A stretch of 38,567 bases of DNA, taken from assembly GCA_001464065.1 (NCBI GenBank), contig LNDN01000051.1, positions 1 through 38,567 of the forward strand. Direction: 5' to 3'. The position numbers and the translations under genes are program-made. The notes below the pieces were generated by a model. The model ran no database searches. It was not told the DNA's origin and saw only the letters and a list, made by a program, of their open reading frames with translations. The stretch's first letter is position 1. Every line of letters begins with the position of its first letter. Source of the stretch: Acidobacteria bacterium Ga0077522 (lineage in GTDB: Bacteria > Acidobacteriota > Vicinamibacteria > Vicinamibacterales > Vicinamibacteraceae). Shown piece after piece: positions 24,901 through 32,768 of the stretch.

Positions 24901-25216
24901 AACGTCAGTGGGGAGATCTCCGGCGGCTTCGGGGAAGCCGGCCCCGACGATCGGTGGTACGACCCGACAGCGTTCAGCCAGCCAGGCAATGCCTGGGGCA
25001 ACAGCGGGCGCAACGCCTTCCGCGGGCCGTCGAACTGGAACCTCCTTCCCGATCGGCCGCTATCGCGTCGAACTGCGCGCCGAGTCGTCCAACGTGTTCA
25101 ACCACGCGCAGTGGGGGAACCCGATTACCGGCCTGACCGACCCGAACTTCATGCGCATTCGCGCCCTGGCGCGCAACCCACGCACGGTGCAGCTCGGGCT
25201 GCGGTTCCAGTTCTAG
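21943..25216 (+). pseudogene. Oar-like TonB-dependent receptor with 3' frameshift
   Basis: This is an outer-membrane TonB-dependent receptor of the acidobacterial Oar-like type, about 1090 residues. It has a signal peptide ('GLLLWTLLCFLPSEVAAQA'), a carboxypeptidase-regulatory-like domain ('TVTGQVADDSGASVPGASVA'), a plug ('INVWLPHHAGYIAPVETIEN', 'GGAAMSVATKSGTNNLRGSA') and a long beta-barrel. Near 25042 the frame changes: 'NAFRGPSNWNL' in frame 1 continues as 'SFPIGRYRVELRAESSNVFN' in frame 2, ending in the aromatic beta-signal 'VQLGLRFQF' at stop 25214-25216. Several expected residues between them (usually '..SLFR') are missing, so this looks like a small out-of-frame deletion. Unrepaired, translation runs on into the amidohydrolase and the last strands are lost. 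ATG 21943 has GGAGG 5 bp upstream; ATG 21925 has none. Confidence 0.85.
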
Positions 25217-25218
25217 AA

Positions 25219-25281
25219 GGCTCAGGGCTCTGGGCTCAGGGCTCACCACTCAAGGCCCAGGGCCCAAGGCCCACGGCCCAG
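25219..25281. repeat. Nine-unit degenerate heptamer array (GGCYCAN)
   Basis: Immediately after the TonB receptor stop, nine 7-bp units lie in perfect register: GGCTCAG, GGCTCTG, GGCTCAG, GGCTCAC, CACTCAA, GGCCCAG, GGCCCAA, GGCCCAC, GGCCCAG. The first half is GGCTC-based and the second GGCCC-based, as though the array grew by two rounds of duplication. It is non-coding and lies between the receptor and the amidohydrolase gene. Confidence 0.85.
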
Positions 25282-25289
25282 TCCTTCAG

Positions 25290-25325
25290 GTCTCGAGTCT
25301 CAGATCCGTCTCTGAGACTCGGGAC
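25290..25325 (+). terminator. Strong hairpin, probable terminator
   Basis: A 15-bp stem with a single mismatch (25290-25304 with 25311-25325) encloses a 6-base loop TCCGTC; the inner 11 bp, CGAGTCTCAGA/TCTGAGACTCG, pair perfectly. There is no T-run. It lies between the heptamer array and the amidohydrolase start at 25342 and could end receptor transcripts or fold in the amidohydrolase leader. Confidence 0.6.
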
Positions 25326-25341
25326 CCGTCTCGCACCGCCT

Positions 25342-26433
25342 ATGTCCACGCGTCGTCTTGCCCTCTTCGCCACCGTGTCCCTGACGCTGGCACTCGCGTC
25401 ACCGTCTGCCCAGGCGCCGGCGCCGCCGCCCGACGTGCCCGGCTTCGAGGCGATGCGCAAGATCGATGTGCACTCGCACGTCTACGAGGACATCCCCGCC
25501 GTCGTGGCGATGCTGCGTCGCACCAACACCCGCATCGTCAACATCAGCAATCCCGGCACGGACGGCTTCCTCGAGTTCATGCACCGCGTCAACGTGGGGC
25601 TGATCACGGCGCACCCGGATCAGTTCTCGTTCGCCTCGACCTTCGATCTCACCACCCGTCTGCAGCCGAACTACGGCGCGCGGATGGCGGCCGCGCTCGA
25701 CGAGACCTTCGCGAAGGGCGCCGTGATGGTGAAGATCTGGAAGGAGGTCGGCCTCGAGCTGACGCGGCCCGACGGCACGTTCCTGCTTCCCGACGATGCC
25801 AGCCTCGATCCGATCTATGCGCATCTGGCGGCCAGGAAGAAGCCGCTGCTCGCCCACCTCGCGGAGCCGCTGGAGGCGTGGCTGCCACTGAATCCCGATG
25901 GGCTGCACTACGGCTACTACTCGCAGAATCCTGAGTGGCATCTGTACGGCAAGGGCGGGTTCCCGAGCCATCAGCAGCTGATGGATGCGCGGGATCACAT
26001 CCTGGTGAAGCACCCGACCCTGATCGTCATCGGGGCTCACCTCGGCAGCATGGAACATGATGTCGACAAGGTCGCACGACGGCTGGACCGCTACCCGAAC
26101 TTTCACGTCGAGGTGTCGGCCCGCACCCGCAACCTCACCCGGCAGTCCTCGGCGAAGGTGCGGGCGTTCTTCCTGAAGTATCAGGACCGCATCATGTATG
26201 GCACCGACTCGGCGTGGCGGCCGTTCCGCACGCCGGCCACCGTGCCCACCGACGCGCAGCGCGAGGCCTTCGCGGCACGGCTCGAGGCCCAGTACCGCCT
26301 CGACTGGGCGTACTACGCCGGCACCGCGCCCCTGGAGTACAACCGCGTGCGCGTGGACGCCCTGGGGCTCCCACGCGACGTGCTGGAGAAGTTCTACTGG
26401 AAGAACGCCGAGCGACTGATCGGCGTCAAGTAG
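25342..26433 (+). CDS. Exported amidohydrolase (amidohydrolase_2 family)
   Basis: This 363-residue TIM-barrel metal-dependent hydrolase of the amidohydrolase-2 type (relatives include decarboxylases such as ACMSD) carries the metal-binding HxH motif in 'MRKIDVHSHVYED'. Further candidate ligands are a mid-chain His in 'KKPLLAHLAEP', a His in 'LIVIGAHLGSME' and the Asp in 'RIMYGTDSAWRP'. A signal peptide 'RLALFATVSLTLALASPSAQ' follows the ATG at 25342, so it acts outside the cytoplasm. It shares a frame with the upstream TonB receptor because of that gene's frameshift, producing an artificial 1502-residue reading frame; the two are separate genes. The substrate is unknown; uptake by the adjacent receptor would fit. 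Confidence 0.85.
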   Translation: MSTRRLALFATVSLTLALASPSAQAPAPPPDVPGFEAMRKIDVHSHVYEDIPAVVAMLRRTNTRIVNISNPGTDGFLEFMHRVNVGLITAHPDQFSFASTFDLTTRLQPNYGARMAAALDETFAKGAVMVKIWKEVGLELTRPDGTFLLPDDASLDPIYAHLAARKKPLLAHLAEPLEAWLPLNPDGLHYGYYSQNPEWHLYGKGGFPSHQQLMDARDHILVKHPTLIVIGAHLGSMEHDVDKVARRLDRYPNFHVEVSARTRNLTRQSSAKVRAFFLKYQDRIMYGTDSAWRPFRTPATVPTDAQREAFAARLEAQYRLDWAYYAGTAPLEYNRVRVDALGLPRDVLEKFYWKNAERLIGVK

Positions 26434-26452
26434 CCGCCGGGTCGGCCTCCGA

Positions 26453-26476
26453 CATTCCAGCATTCCGGCATTCCTG
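26453..26476. repeat. Three-copy octamer repeat between convergent genes
   Basis: CATTCCAG, CATTCCGG and CATTCCTG follow one another without a gap in the 50-bp space between the convergent amidohydrolase and LarA-like genes. No hairpin typical of a terminator was found in this gap. Confidence 0.7.
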
Positions 26477-26483
26477 TGTCCAC

Positions 26484-27779
26484 CTACGACCCCACCGCCC
26501 AGGCGGGCGGGTTGGCGAGGCGGTAGAGCATCTCGCCGGCCTTGCGCACCAGCAGCACCCCCTCGTCCTCACGATTGGCGAACGCCTCGACGTCGATGGT
26601 CGCCGGGTCGCGATACCCGAGGTTGATCTGGTGGCAGATGTGTTCCGGGATCTGGCTGGCCACGGTCACCTGGATGCGGCACCGCTCGACGCCGCCCTCG
26701 TAGGTGCCGACGCCACGCACGTGTGTCGAGTGCGCGAGCACCCCCCACGGCAGGTGACCGAAGCGGTCCCACTGGCCACGGAAGTAGTCGCGGCAGTGGT
26801 AGCCCACCTCCAGCAACAGGGTGCCGTGCGTCACCGAGACCTCGGAGATGTGCGGCGCGTAGATGATCAGTTCGCCGCCGTCGGCCACGACGGGCTCGAG
26901 CTTGTACATGCCCTTGCCGCCGGTCCACAGGTCGTCGTACATCGGCGGTACGCACGACAGGACGGTGTGGTACGGCCGGTCCTTGTAGACGATGTGCGTC
27001 TGGCGCGAGAGTTCGCTCGCCTCGGTCCACGCGGCTTCCGGTGTGCCGCCGACGATGCCGGCCAGTGAGCCGTCGGGGCGGACCACGAGGCAGAAGCACG
27101 TCTTGGGGACGGTCACCAGCGCGCCCGCCGCATCGACCACCTTGCGGACCGGCGTCCACTTGCTGCCGATGATCATCGGGTTGGTGACGACCGCGCCCAG
27201 CCAGTGGAAGAAGTTGAGGATGTCCGGGCCACTGACGCCGGGGAACAGGTACTTGTTGCCGCCGGAGAAGCCGACCACCTCGTGCGGGAAGACCGGGCCG
27301 ATGATGACGATGCGGTCGTAGTCGAGCACACGGCGGTTGATCTCCACCGGGACGTCGATCGAGAAGGCCCCGTCCGTCAGGTCATGGATGCGGTCGGCAG
27401 ACAGCACTCCCACGCGGCGCAGGGCCGCCGGGTTGTCCCATTCGTGGTTGTAGAACGCCACGTCCCGGTAGGTGCTCTGCCGCTCCGCCATCGTCATGTC
27501 GAGGCGCCGGCAGATGGCCTCCTCCGACATCGGCTGGTGAGTGCCGAGGGCAATCATCACGTCCAGCGAGGCCACGACACCGGCCAGGTGGTCGTGCAGC
27601 AGGCGGAAGACGAGCCCCACCGGCGCCGTGCGTGTGCCGTCGGGCACGATGGCCAGGATGCGCTGCCCGCGACAGGTGTCGGCCGGGCAGGTCCGAGCGA
27701 GGACGTCGGCCACCGCGTCGTTCGAGACGGCGGTATCCGGGCGGGCGATGGCAGACAGACTTTGCGAGGCGTCGGTCAC
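26484..27779 (-). CDS. LarA-like nickel-dependent racemase/epimerase (DUF2088)
   Basis: This 431-residue protein belongs to the lactate-racemase (LarA) superfamily, whose members use a nickel-pincer (NPN) cofactor to racemise or epimerise 2-hydroxy acids. Key residues can be placed: His81 in 'ALGTHQPMS', His166 in 'FPHEVVGFSGG', Lys176 in 'GGNKYLFPG' (the NPN-anchoring Lys in LarA) and His192 in 'NFFHWLG'. The spacings of 10 and 16 residues equal those of LarA H174/K184/H200. The N-terminal 'IVPDGTRTAP' is also typical. No ATG is available near the start; GTG 27779 gives the usual family length. No larB, larC or larE is in the window. Neighbouring epimerase and aldolase-like genes suggest a sugar-acid rather than lactate substrate (inference). 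Confidence 0.85.
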   Translation of the reverse strand: MTDASQSLSAIARPDTAVSNDAVADVLARTCPADTCRGQRILAIVPDGTRTAPVGLVFRLLHDHLAGVVASLDVMIALGTHQPMSEEAICRRLDMTMAERQSTYRDVAFYNHEWDNPAALRRVGVLSADRIHDLTDGAFSIDVPVEINRRVLDYDRIVIIGPVFPHEVVGFSGGNKYLFPGVSGPDILNFFHWLGAVVTNPMIIGSKWTPVRKVVDAAGALVTVPKTCFCLVVRPDGSLAGIVGGTPEAAWTEASELSRQTHIVYKDRPYHTVLSCVPPMYDDLWTGGKGMYKLEPVVADGGELIIYAPHISEVSVTHGTLLLEVGYHCRDYFRGQWDRFGHLPWGVLAHSTHVRGVGTYEGGVERCRIQVTVASQIPEHICHQINLGYRDPATIDVEAFANREDEGVLLVRKAGEMLYRLANPPAWAVGS

Positions 27780-27837
27780 GGTAATCGCATGATAGTCGGC
27801 CGAGCTGTGTCCAGGGGTAGGGCCGGTTCCCGACGAC

Positions 27838-28719
27838 TCAGCCGAACTCCGGGCCGATGCTGGCGCACAGGCACGTGGCGTCGCCGGACGGACGCCACGG
27901 ACCGCGATACATCCGGGTGAACGGACGCTCGGCGACGAACCCCAGCGCCTCGACGCCCTGCCGCCAGTCGGGCCGGGCCTCGGCCACGTCGAGCAGGAAC
28001 GTGTGCGTGGGATGGCGGACCACGCAGGCCTCGACCAGCGCGAGCGCCGCGGGCGTCGACACGGCGTGCAGGGGGCCGAGATGACTCGCCGTGTGGCCAG
28101 GCCGACCGAGTACGACGCCGTCGATGCCTCGGGGGCCCTCCGAGACCCAGGCGTACTCCGGGGCGCCTTCGAGCAGCCACGCCAGCATGGCTCGGCGGTC
28201 GAGGCCCGTCGCGTGGGCATCGAGCGTCGCGATGGCGTCGAGGTCGCTCGCCTGCGCCGTCCGTACCGACGCCCCCTGCCCGAGCCCGCACGGTGCCGCC
28301 GGAGGGCGTCGCATGCGCGTGAGCGCGATATCGGCGGTGAACCCGAGCTTCTGGTACAGCGGTTGCCCGAGCGGGGTCGCATCGAGGCCGACGGTCGCGA
28401 CGTCACGCACGGAGGCGAGTCCGGCCTCGAGCAGCGCCGTCCCGATGCCGCCGCCACGGCAGGCGGGATCCACGAGGACCATCGCGACCCACGCCAGGGC
28501 GTCGGTCGTCGACTGACCGGCGTAGCGCAGCGTGGCCACCGTGCCCACGACGTCACCGGTCGGATCCACGGCGACCGTCGCTCCCCCGGGTGCGAGGCGG
28601 AGGAACTGGTCCCAGTCGCGTGCCACCTGATTCCAGTGGCTGAGACGGCACAGCCGCAGGCCGGCCTGCACGTCGTCTCGTGTCATCGCGCGGAGCGAGA
28701 TCGGCAGGGGGATGCCCAC
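27838..28719 (-). CDS. GNAT-family N-acetyltransferase (two-domain)
   Basis: This 293-residue protein has a standard GNAT domain at its N-terminus: 'AMTRDDVQAGLRLCRLSHWN' and the acetyl-CoA pyrophosphate-binding loop 'DPACRGGGIGTALLEAGL', followed by 'GQPLYQKLGFTADIALTRM'. The C-terminal half (from about residue 150) resembles the second acetyltransferase-like domain of YitH-type proteins, ending 'FTRMYRGPWRPSG'. It would transfer an acetyl group from acetyl-CoA to an unidentified amine. The first codon is GTG 28719; ATG 28686 (Met12) is an alternative and neither has a clear ribosome site. It lies 58 bp upstream of the LarA-like gene on the same strand, so co-transcription is likely. Confidence 0.85.
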   Translation of the reverse strand: MGIPLPISLRAMTRDDVQAGLRLCRLSHWNQVARDWDQFLRLAPGGATVAVDPTGDVVGTVATLRYAGQSTTDALAWVAMVLVDPACRGGGIGTALLEAGLASVRDVATVGLDATPLGQPLYQKLGFTADIALTRMRRPPAAPCGLGQGASVRTAQASDLDAIATLDAHATGLDRRAMLAWLLEGAPEYAWVSEGPRGIDGVVLGRPGHTASHLGPLHAVSTPAALALVEACVVRHPTHTFLLDVAEARPDWRQGVEALGFVAERPFTRMYRGPWRPSGDATCLCASIGPEFG

Positions 28720-28794
28720 GCCGACAGGCTACTGCCGAAGCCACCCGCGCAGCCAGCCACCGCGCCACGCGGGCCTCGCATAGAATGCGCGCAC

Positions 28795-29844
28795 ATGCCC
28801 GCGCAGACGCCTCCGTGGCCCTCCTCCATTGCCGACGACGCCCAGCTCGACGACCTGCTCAGCACACCCAGCTCCGAAGCCATCGAGACGATGCGGCACC
28901 TCGACGGCGATCTCGTCGTCCTCGGTGTCGCCGGCAAGATGGGCCCGACCCTTGCGCGCATGGCCAGGCGTGCGTCCGATGCTGCGGGCGTGACGCGCCG
29001 TGTCATCGGCGTGTCGCGTTTCTCGGAGCCGGCTCACGAGGAGGCCCTGCGGGCGCACGGCGTGGAGACGATCCGCTGCGATCTGCTCGACGAGGCCGCC
29101 GTGGCGCAGTTGCCGGACGCGCCGCTCGTGGTCTACATGGCCGGCCGCAAGTTCGGATCCACGGGCCTCGAGTCGCTCACCTGGGCGATGAACACCTGGT
29201 TGCCCGCCGTCGTGTGCCGCCGCTACGCCGGCAGCCGGATCGCCGCGTTCTCCACCGGCAACGTCTATGGTCTCTCGCCGGTCGGTCGCGGTGGGTCCAC
29301 GGAGACGGATGCCGTGGCGCCGGTCGGCGAGTATGCGATGAGCTGCCTTGGCCGCGAACGCATGTTCGAGTACGTCAGCCGCAGCGCGGGGACGCGCGTC
29401 AGCCTGCTGCGCCTGAACTACGCCACCGAGATGCGGTACGGCCTGCTGGTCGACCTCGCGCGCAAGATCGCGGCGGGCACGCCCATCGATCTCTCGATGG
29501 GGCACGCCAACGTCATCTGGCAGGGCGACGCCAATGCGATGTCGCTCGTCGCCCTGGCGCACGCGGCCTCGCCCCCCTACGTCGTCAACATCGCCGGGCC
29601 CGACGAACTGTCGGTCCGGGAGGTGTGCGTGGCACTCGGGGCACGTCTCGGGCGCCCGGTGACCTTTACCGGCACCGAGGCCGGCGACGCGTTGCTCAGC
29701 AACGGGGCGCGTGGCTGGTCCGACCTCGGGCAGCCGCAGGTGGGCCTCGCGCAGTTGATCGACTGGACGGCCGACTGGGTCTCGCGCGGCGGCGCCAGCC
29801 TCGGCAAGCCGACCCACTTCGAATCGCGAGACGGGAGATTCTGA
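28795..29844 (+). CDS. NAD-dependent epimerase/dehydratase family protein
   Basis: This 349-residue extended SDR-like protein starts with a nucleotide-binding segment 'DLVVLGVAGKMGPTLARMA'. Next come 'IRCDLLD', 'LVVYMAGRKFGSTG', a catalytic-type Ser/Thr region 'IAAFSTGNVYGLSP', and 'GEYAMSCLGRERMFEYVS', in which Tyr-x3 is followed by Leu-Gly rather than Lys, so the classic YxxxK lysine is displaced. The C-terminal part 'NIAGPDELSVREVCVALGAR' matches sugar-nucleotide epimerase homologues. ATG 28795 lacks a ribosome site but is preceded 9 bp upstream by TAGAAT, so a leaderless transcript is possible. The upstream gene is divergent. The stop is 1 bp before the GTG of the DHDPS-family gene. Confidence 0.82.
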   Translation: MPAQTPPWPSSIADDAQLDDLLSTPSSEAIETMRHLDGDLVVLGVAGKMGPTLARMARRASDAAGVTRRVIGVSRFSEPAHEEALRAHGVETIRCDLLDEAAVAQLPDAPLVVYMAGRKFGSTGLESLTWAMNTWLPAVVCRRYAGSRIAAFSTGNVYGLSPVGRGGSTETDAVAPVGEYAMSCLGRERMFEYVSRSAGTRVSLLRLNYATEMRYGLLVDLARKIAAGTPIDLSMGHANVIWQGDANAMSLVALAHAASPPYVVNIAGPDELSVREVCVALGARLGRPVTFTGTEAGDALLSNGARGWSDLGQPQVGLAQLIDWTADWVSRGGASLGKPTHFESRDGRF

Positions 29845-29845
29845 C

Positions 29846-30892
29846 GTGAACGCTGCGGTACGCACTGCCCTCGACCGTGGGCTCGTGATTCCGGCTCACC
29901 CCCTGGCCCTGACGCCGGATGGACGCTTCGACGAACGTCGGCAGCGCGCCCTGACGCGGTACTACGTCGCGGCCGGTGCCGGTGGCCTGGCCGTCGGCGT
30001 GCACACGACGCAGTTCGCCATCCGGCGGCCGGAGGTGGGACTCTTCGCGCCCGTGCTGACCCTGGCCCGGGAGGAACTCGATCGGGCCGATGCGGGGCGC
30101 GCGACGCCGCTGGTCCGCATCGGCGGCGTGTGTGGCGACACCGCGCAGGCCTGCGCCGAAGCCGACCTGCTCGTGTCGCTCGACTACCACGCGGGGCTCC
30201 TCAGCCTCGCCGCCCTGGCCGACGCGACCGACGACGTGCTCGTGGCGCATTGCGAGGCGGTGGCCGCCCGCATCCCGGTGATCGGCTTCTACCTGCAGCC
30301 CTCGGTCGGCGGGCGCCGCCTGTCGTACGCCTTCTGGCGTCGCTTCGCCGAGATCCCCGGCGTCATCGCCATCAAGATCGCGCCCTTCAATCGCTACCAG
30401 ACGCTCGACGTGGTGCGGGCGGTGATGGACGCCGGCCGCGACGACATCACGCTCTACACCGGCAACGACGACAACATCGTGGCCGACCTCGTGACGGCAT
30501 TCCCCGATGGCACGGGTCGCGTGCGGCGGATTGCCGGAGGACTGCTCGGGCACTGGGCCGTGTGGACCTCAGGCGCCGTGGACCTGCTGGCGCAGTGTCA
30601 GGCGGCGTCCCGGGCCGCGTCGGTGCCGGCGAGCCTGCTGACCACCGGCGTCGAGGTCACCGATGCCAACGCGGCCTTCTTCGATGCCGCCAACGGCTTT
30701 GCCGGCTGCATCGCCGGCCTTCACGAGGTGCTGCGCCGGCAGGGCCTGCTCGAGACCACGCGGTGCCTCGATGCGCACGAAGTCCTGAGCCCGGGCCAGG
30801 CCGACGAGATCGATCGCGTGTACCGCACGTATCCCCATCTCGCCGACGACGCCTTCGTCGCGGCCCATCTGGACGAGTGGCTCGGGGCGTGA
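29846..30892 (+). CDS. Dihydrodipicolinate synthase/N-acetylneuraminate lyase family protein
   Basis: This 348-residue (beta/alpha)8 class I aldolase-type protein has the Schiff-base lysine at Lys177 in 'VIAIKIAPFNRYQT' and the family segment 'PVIGFYLQPSVGG' ahead of it. The front half carries 'LTPDGRFDERRQRALTRYYV' and 'AGAGGLAVGVHTTQFAIR'. True DapA is about 290 residues, so this longer form probably works on sugar acids (for example as a dehydratase or retro-aldolase) and not in lysine synthesis. The GTG start at 29846 has GGAG 8 bp upstream and follows the epimerase stop by 1 bp. Its own stop overlaps the start of the amidohydrolase gene. Confidence 0.87.
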   Translation: MNAAVRTALDRGLVIPAHPLALTPDGRFDERRQRALTRYYVAAGAGGLAVGVHTTQFAIRRPEVGLFAPVLTLAREELDRADAGRATPLVRIGGVCGDTAQACAEADLLVSLDYHAGLLSLAALADATDDVLVAHCEAVAARIPVIGFYLQPSVGGRRLSYAFWRRFAEIPGVIAIKIAPFNRYQTLDVVRAVMDAGRDDITLYTGNDDNIVADLVTAFPDGTGRVRRIAGGLLGHWAVWTSGAVDLLAQCQAASRAASVPASLLTTGVEVTDANAAFFDAANGFAGCIAGLHEVLRRQGLLETTRCLDAHEVLSPGQADEIDRVYRTYPHLADDAFVAAHLDEWLGA

Positions 30893-32625
30893 CGTCGGTC
30901 GTCCTGGCGTGGCTGGCCGCCGGGACGATCGTGATCGGCGGCGCGGCGGTGCGTGCCGGGCAGCAGGTTGCCGCGGCGGAACCCGCCGACCTGATCGTGC
31001 TGAACGGCAAGGTCGTCACCGTCGATGCGCGCGCGTCGGTCGCCGAGGCCGTCGCCATTCGTGGGGGGCGCATCATCGCGGTTGGTGACGCCGCGTCGGT
31101 CCGTGCGCGGACCGGCCCGGCGACGCGGGTCATCGACGCCCGCGGCCGCACCGTCATCCCGGGGCTGATCGACAGCCACGTCCACGCGCTGGGCGCGGCC
31201 CCGGTCGAGGCCGTGCGTCCGTTCCGCACGCTGTCGTCGGTCGGTGACCTGCAGGCGTGGCTGCGCGACGAGGCACGGCGGGCGCCGGGGACGGGCTGGA
31301 TCTGGAGCCCACGCGTCTATCCGACGCGCCTCGCGGAAGGGCGCTTTCCGACCCGCGCGGAACTCGACGCCGCCGTGCCAGACCGACCGGTGGTGGCCGA
31401 TGGCGCCTATGCCTTCGTGCTGAACACCGCCGCCCTGCGCGCGGCCGGCATCACGGCGACATCAGCCGATCCCGCGGGCGCGCAGGTCGTGCGCGATCCC
31501 GGCGGCGAACCGACCGGGCTCGTGCGCAACGCGCGCAGCGTCCTGGCGCGGTACCTGCCCCCGGCCACGGACGCCCTCCCGCTGGATCAGATCGAGGCGC
31601 TGCACCGCGTGTACCTGCAGTCGGGCATCACCAGCGTGGTCGAGCGCGGCGGCACCGTGGAGGGCTATCGCGCGTACGAGGCGTTGAAGACGACCGGGCG
31701 TCTGCACGTCCGCGCGACCGTCACCCTGATGCTGCCCGCCGGTCTGCAGCCCGCCGACGCGGACCGCGTCATCGCGTCGCTGCCGCTGCAGCCGGGCCAG
31801 GGTGACGACCGATTGAAGGTGGGGCCGCTGAAGCTCACGGTCGACGGCGGCATCCTGCTGGGCACCTCGTTCATGCGGGAGCCGTACGGGCAGTCGTCTC
31901 GTGCGCTCTACGGCGTCCAGGACGCGCGGTACCGCGGGTTCCTCTCGACCACGCCCGACGTCATCCATGCGGGGATCAAGGCTGGCCACGCGCGCGGCTG
32001 GCAGATGACGGCGCACGTCACTGGTGATGCCGGGGTCGATGTGGTCCTCGACGCCTTCGAGGCCGCCCAGCGCGCGCACCCGCGCGCCGACCCGAGGCAC
32101 ACGCTCATTCACGCCTACTTTCCGACACCCGAGGTGGCGCACCGCGTCGCGACCCTCGGCGTGCTCGTGGACACCCAGCCGGCGTGGCTGTTCAAGGATG
32201 GCGACGCCCTGAGGGCCGCGCTCGGGCCCCAGCGCCTGGCGCGCTTCATCGGCGTGCGGACGTGGCGCGACGCCGGGGCACGCGTGGCCATCAACACCGA
32301 TCACATGTTCGGGGCCGATCGCGACACCGCGATGAATCCGTTCAATCCGTTCCTGACGATGGCGACGGCGGTGAGTCGCCGCACGGAGTCGGGGCAGGTC
32401 GTCGGGGCAGGGGAGCGCGTGACGCGCGACGAGGCCCTGCGCATGATGACCATCGACGCGGCTGCGCTGAGTTTCGACGAGGCCGACCGCGGTTCGATCG
32501 AGGTCGGCAAGCTTGGCGATCTCGTCATCCTCTCCGACGACCTGCTGACCGTGCCCGAGGCGCGGCTTCGCACGATCACGGCCGACATGACCATCGTCGG
32601 CGGCGTCGTCGTCTTCGAAAAGTAG
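30889..32625 (+). CDS. Exported YtcJ-like amidohydrolase (amidohydrolase_3)
   Basis: This 578-residue metal-dependent hydrolase has the composite-domain start 'DLIVLNGKVVTVDARA', the HxH motif in 'VIPGLIDSHVHALG', and later metal or catalytic residues in 'GWQMTAHVTGDAGVD', 'HTLIHAYFP' and 'VAINTDHMFGAD'. It ends with the usual 'EVGKLGDLVILSDDLL'. YtcJ-type proteins are generally annotated as exoenzymes or amide hydrolases with unknown substrates. GTG 30889 overlaps the upstream stop as GTGA, so translation is coupled. The N-terminal 'VVLAWLAAGTIVIGGAAV' looks like a signal peptide. It is the last gene of the epimerase/aldolase operon and is followed by a tandem repeat and hairpin. Confidence 0.88.
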   Translation: MTSVVLAWLAAGTIVIGGAAVRAGQQVAAAEPADLIVLNGKVVTVDARASVAEAVAIRGGRIIAVGDAASVRARTGPATRVIDARGRTVIPGLIDSHVHALGAAPVEAVRPFRTLSSVGDLQAWLRDEARRAPGTGWIWSPRVYPTRLAEGRFPTRAELDAAVPDRPVVADGAYAFVLNTAALRAAGITATSADPAGAQVVRDPGGEPTGLVRNARSVLARYLPPATDALPLDQIEALHRVYLQSGITSVVERGGTVEGYRAYEALKTTGRLHVRATVTLMLPAGLQPADADRVIASLPLQPGQGDDRLKVGPLKLTVDGGILLGTSFMREPYGQSSRALYGVQDARYRGFLSTTPDVIHAGIKAGHARGWQMTAHVTGDAGVDVVLDAFEAAQRAHPRADPRHTLIHAYFPTPEVAHRVATLGVLVDTQPAWLFKDGDALRAALGPQRLARFIGVRTWRDAGARVAINTDHMFGADRDTAMNPFNPFLTMATAVSRRTESGQVVGAGERVTRDEALRMMTIDAAALSFDEADRGSIEVGKLGDLVILSDDLLTVPEARLRTITADMTIVGGVVVFEK

Positions 32626-32626
32626 G

Positions 32627-32696
32627 CCCGCATGGGAGGGCCCGCATGGGAGGGCCCGCATGGGAGGGCCCGCATGGGAGGGCCCGCATGGGAGGG
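32627..32696. repeat. Five perfect 14-bp tandem repeats
   Basis: The unit CCCGCATGGGAGGG is repeated five times without a single change (32627-32640, -32654, -32668, -32682, -32696), starting 1 bp after the YtcJ-like stop. Each unit holds an ATG and a GGGAGGG purine run, so a short in-frame Gly/Ala/Arg-rich frame appears, but it shows no sign of being a gene. The period is twice seven. Confidence 0.95.
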
Positions 32697-32715
32697 CCCG
32701 CTCGCCGAGCGGGCC
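32695..32715 (+). terminator. GC-rich hairpin after the tandem array
   Basis: A perfect 10-bp inverted repeat, GGCCCGCTCG / CGAGCGGGCC, with a one-base centre overlaps the end of the 14-bp array. It lies between the convergent YtcJ-like and FAD oxidoreductase genes and may act as a bidirectional terminator, although it has no T-run. Confidence 0.55.
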
Positions 32716-32768
32716 GCATGCGCGGACGCCTCGGCGAAGCCTCCCTCCCAGGTGACCCGTGGTGCGCG

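Noticed and set aside
25219-25281. CRISPR array
   Set aside because: The units are contiguous 7-mers with no spacers, and there are no cas genes in the window.
21925-26433. A single 1502-residue receptor-amidohydrolase fusion protein
   Set aside because: The receptor's proper C-terminus lies in another frame at 25216, and the amidohydrolase has its own start and signal peptide at 25342. The joint frame results from a frame break.
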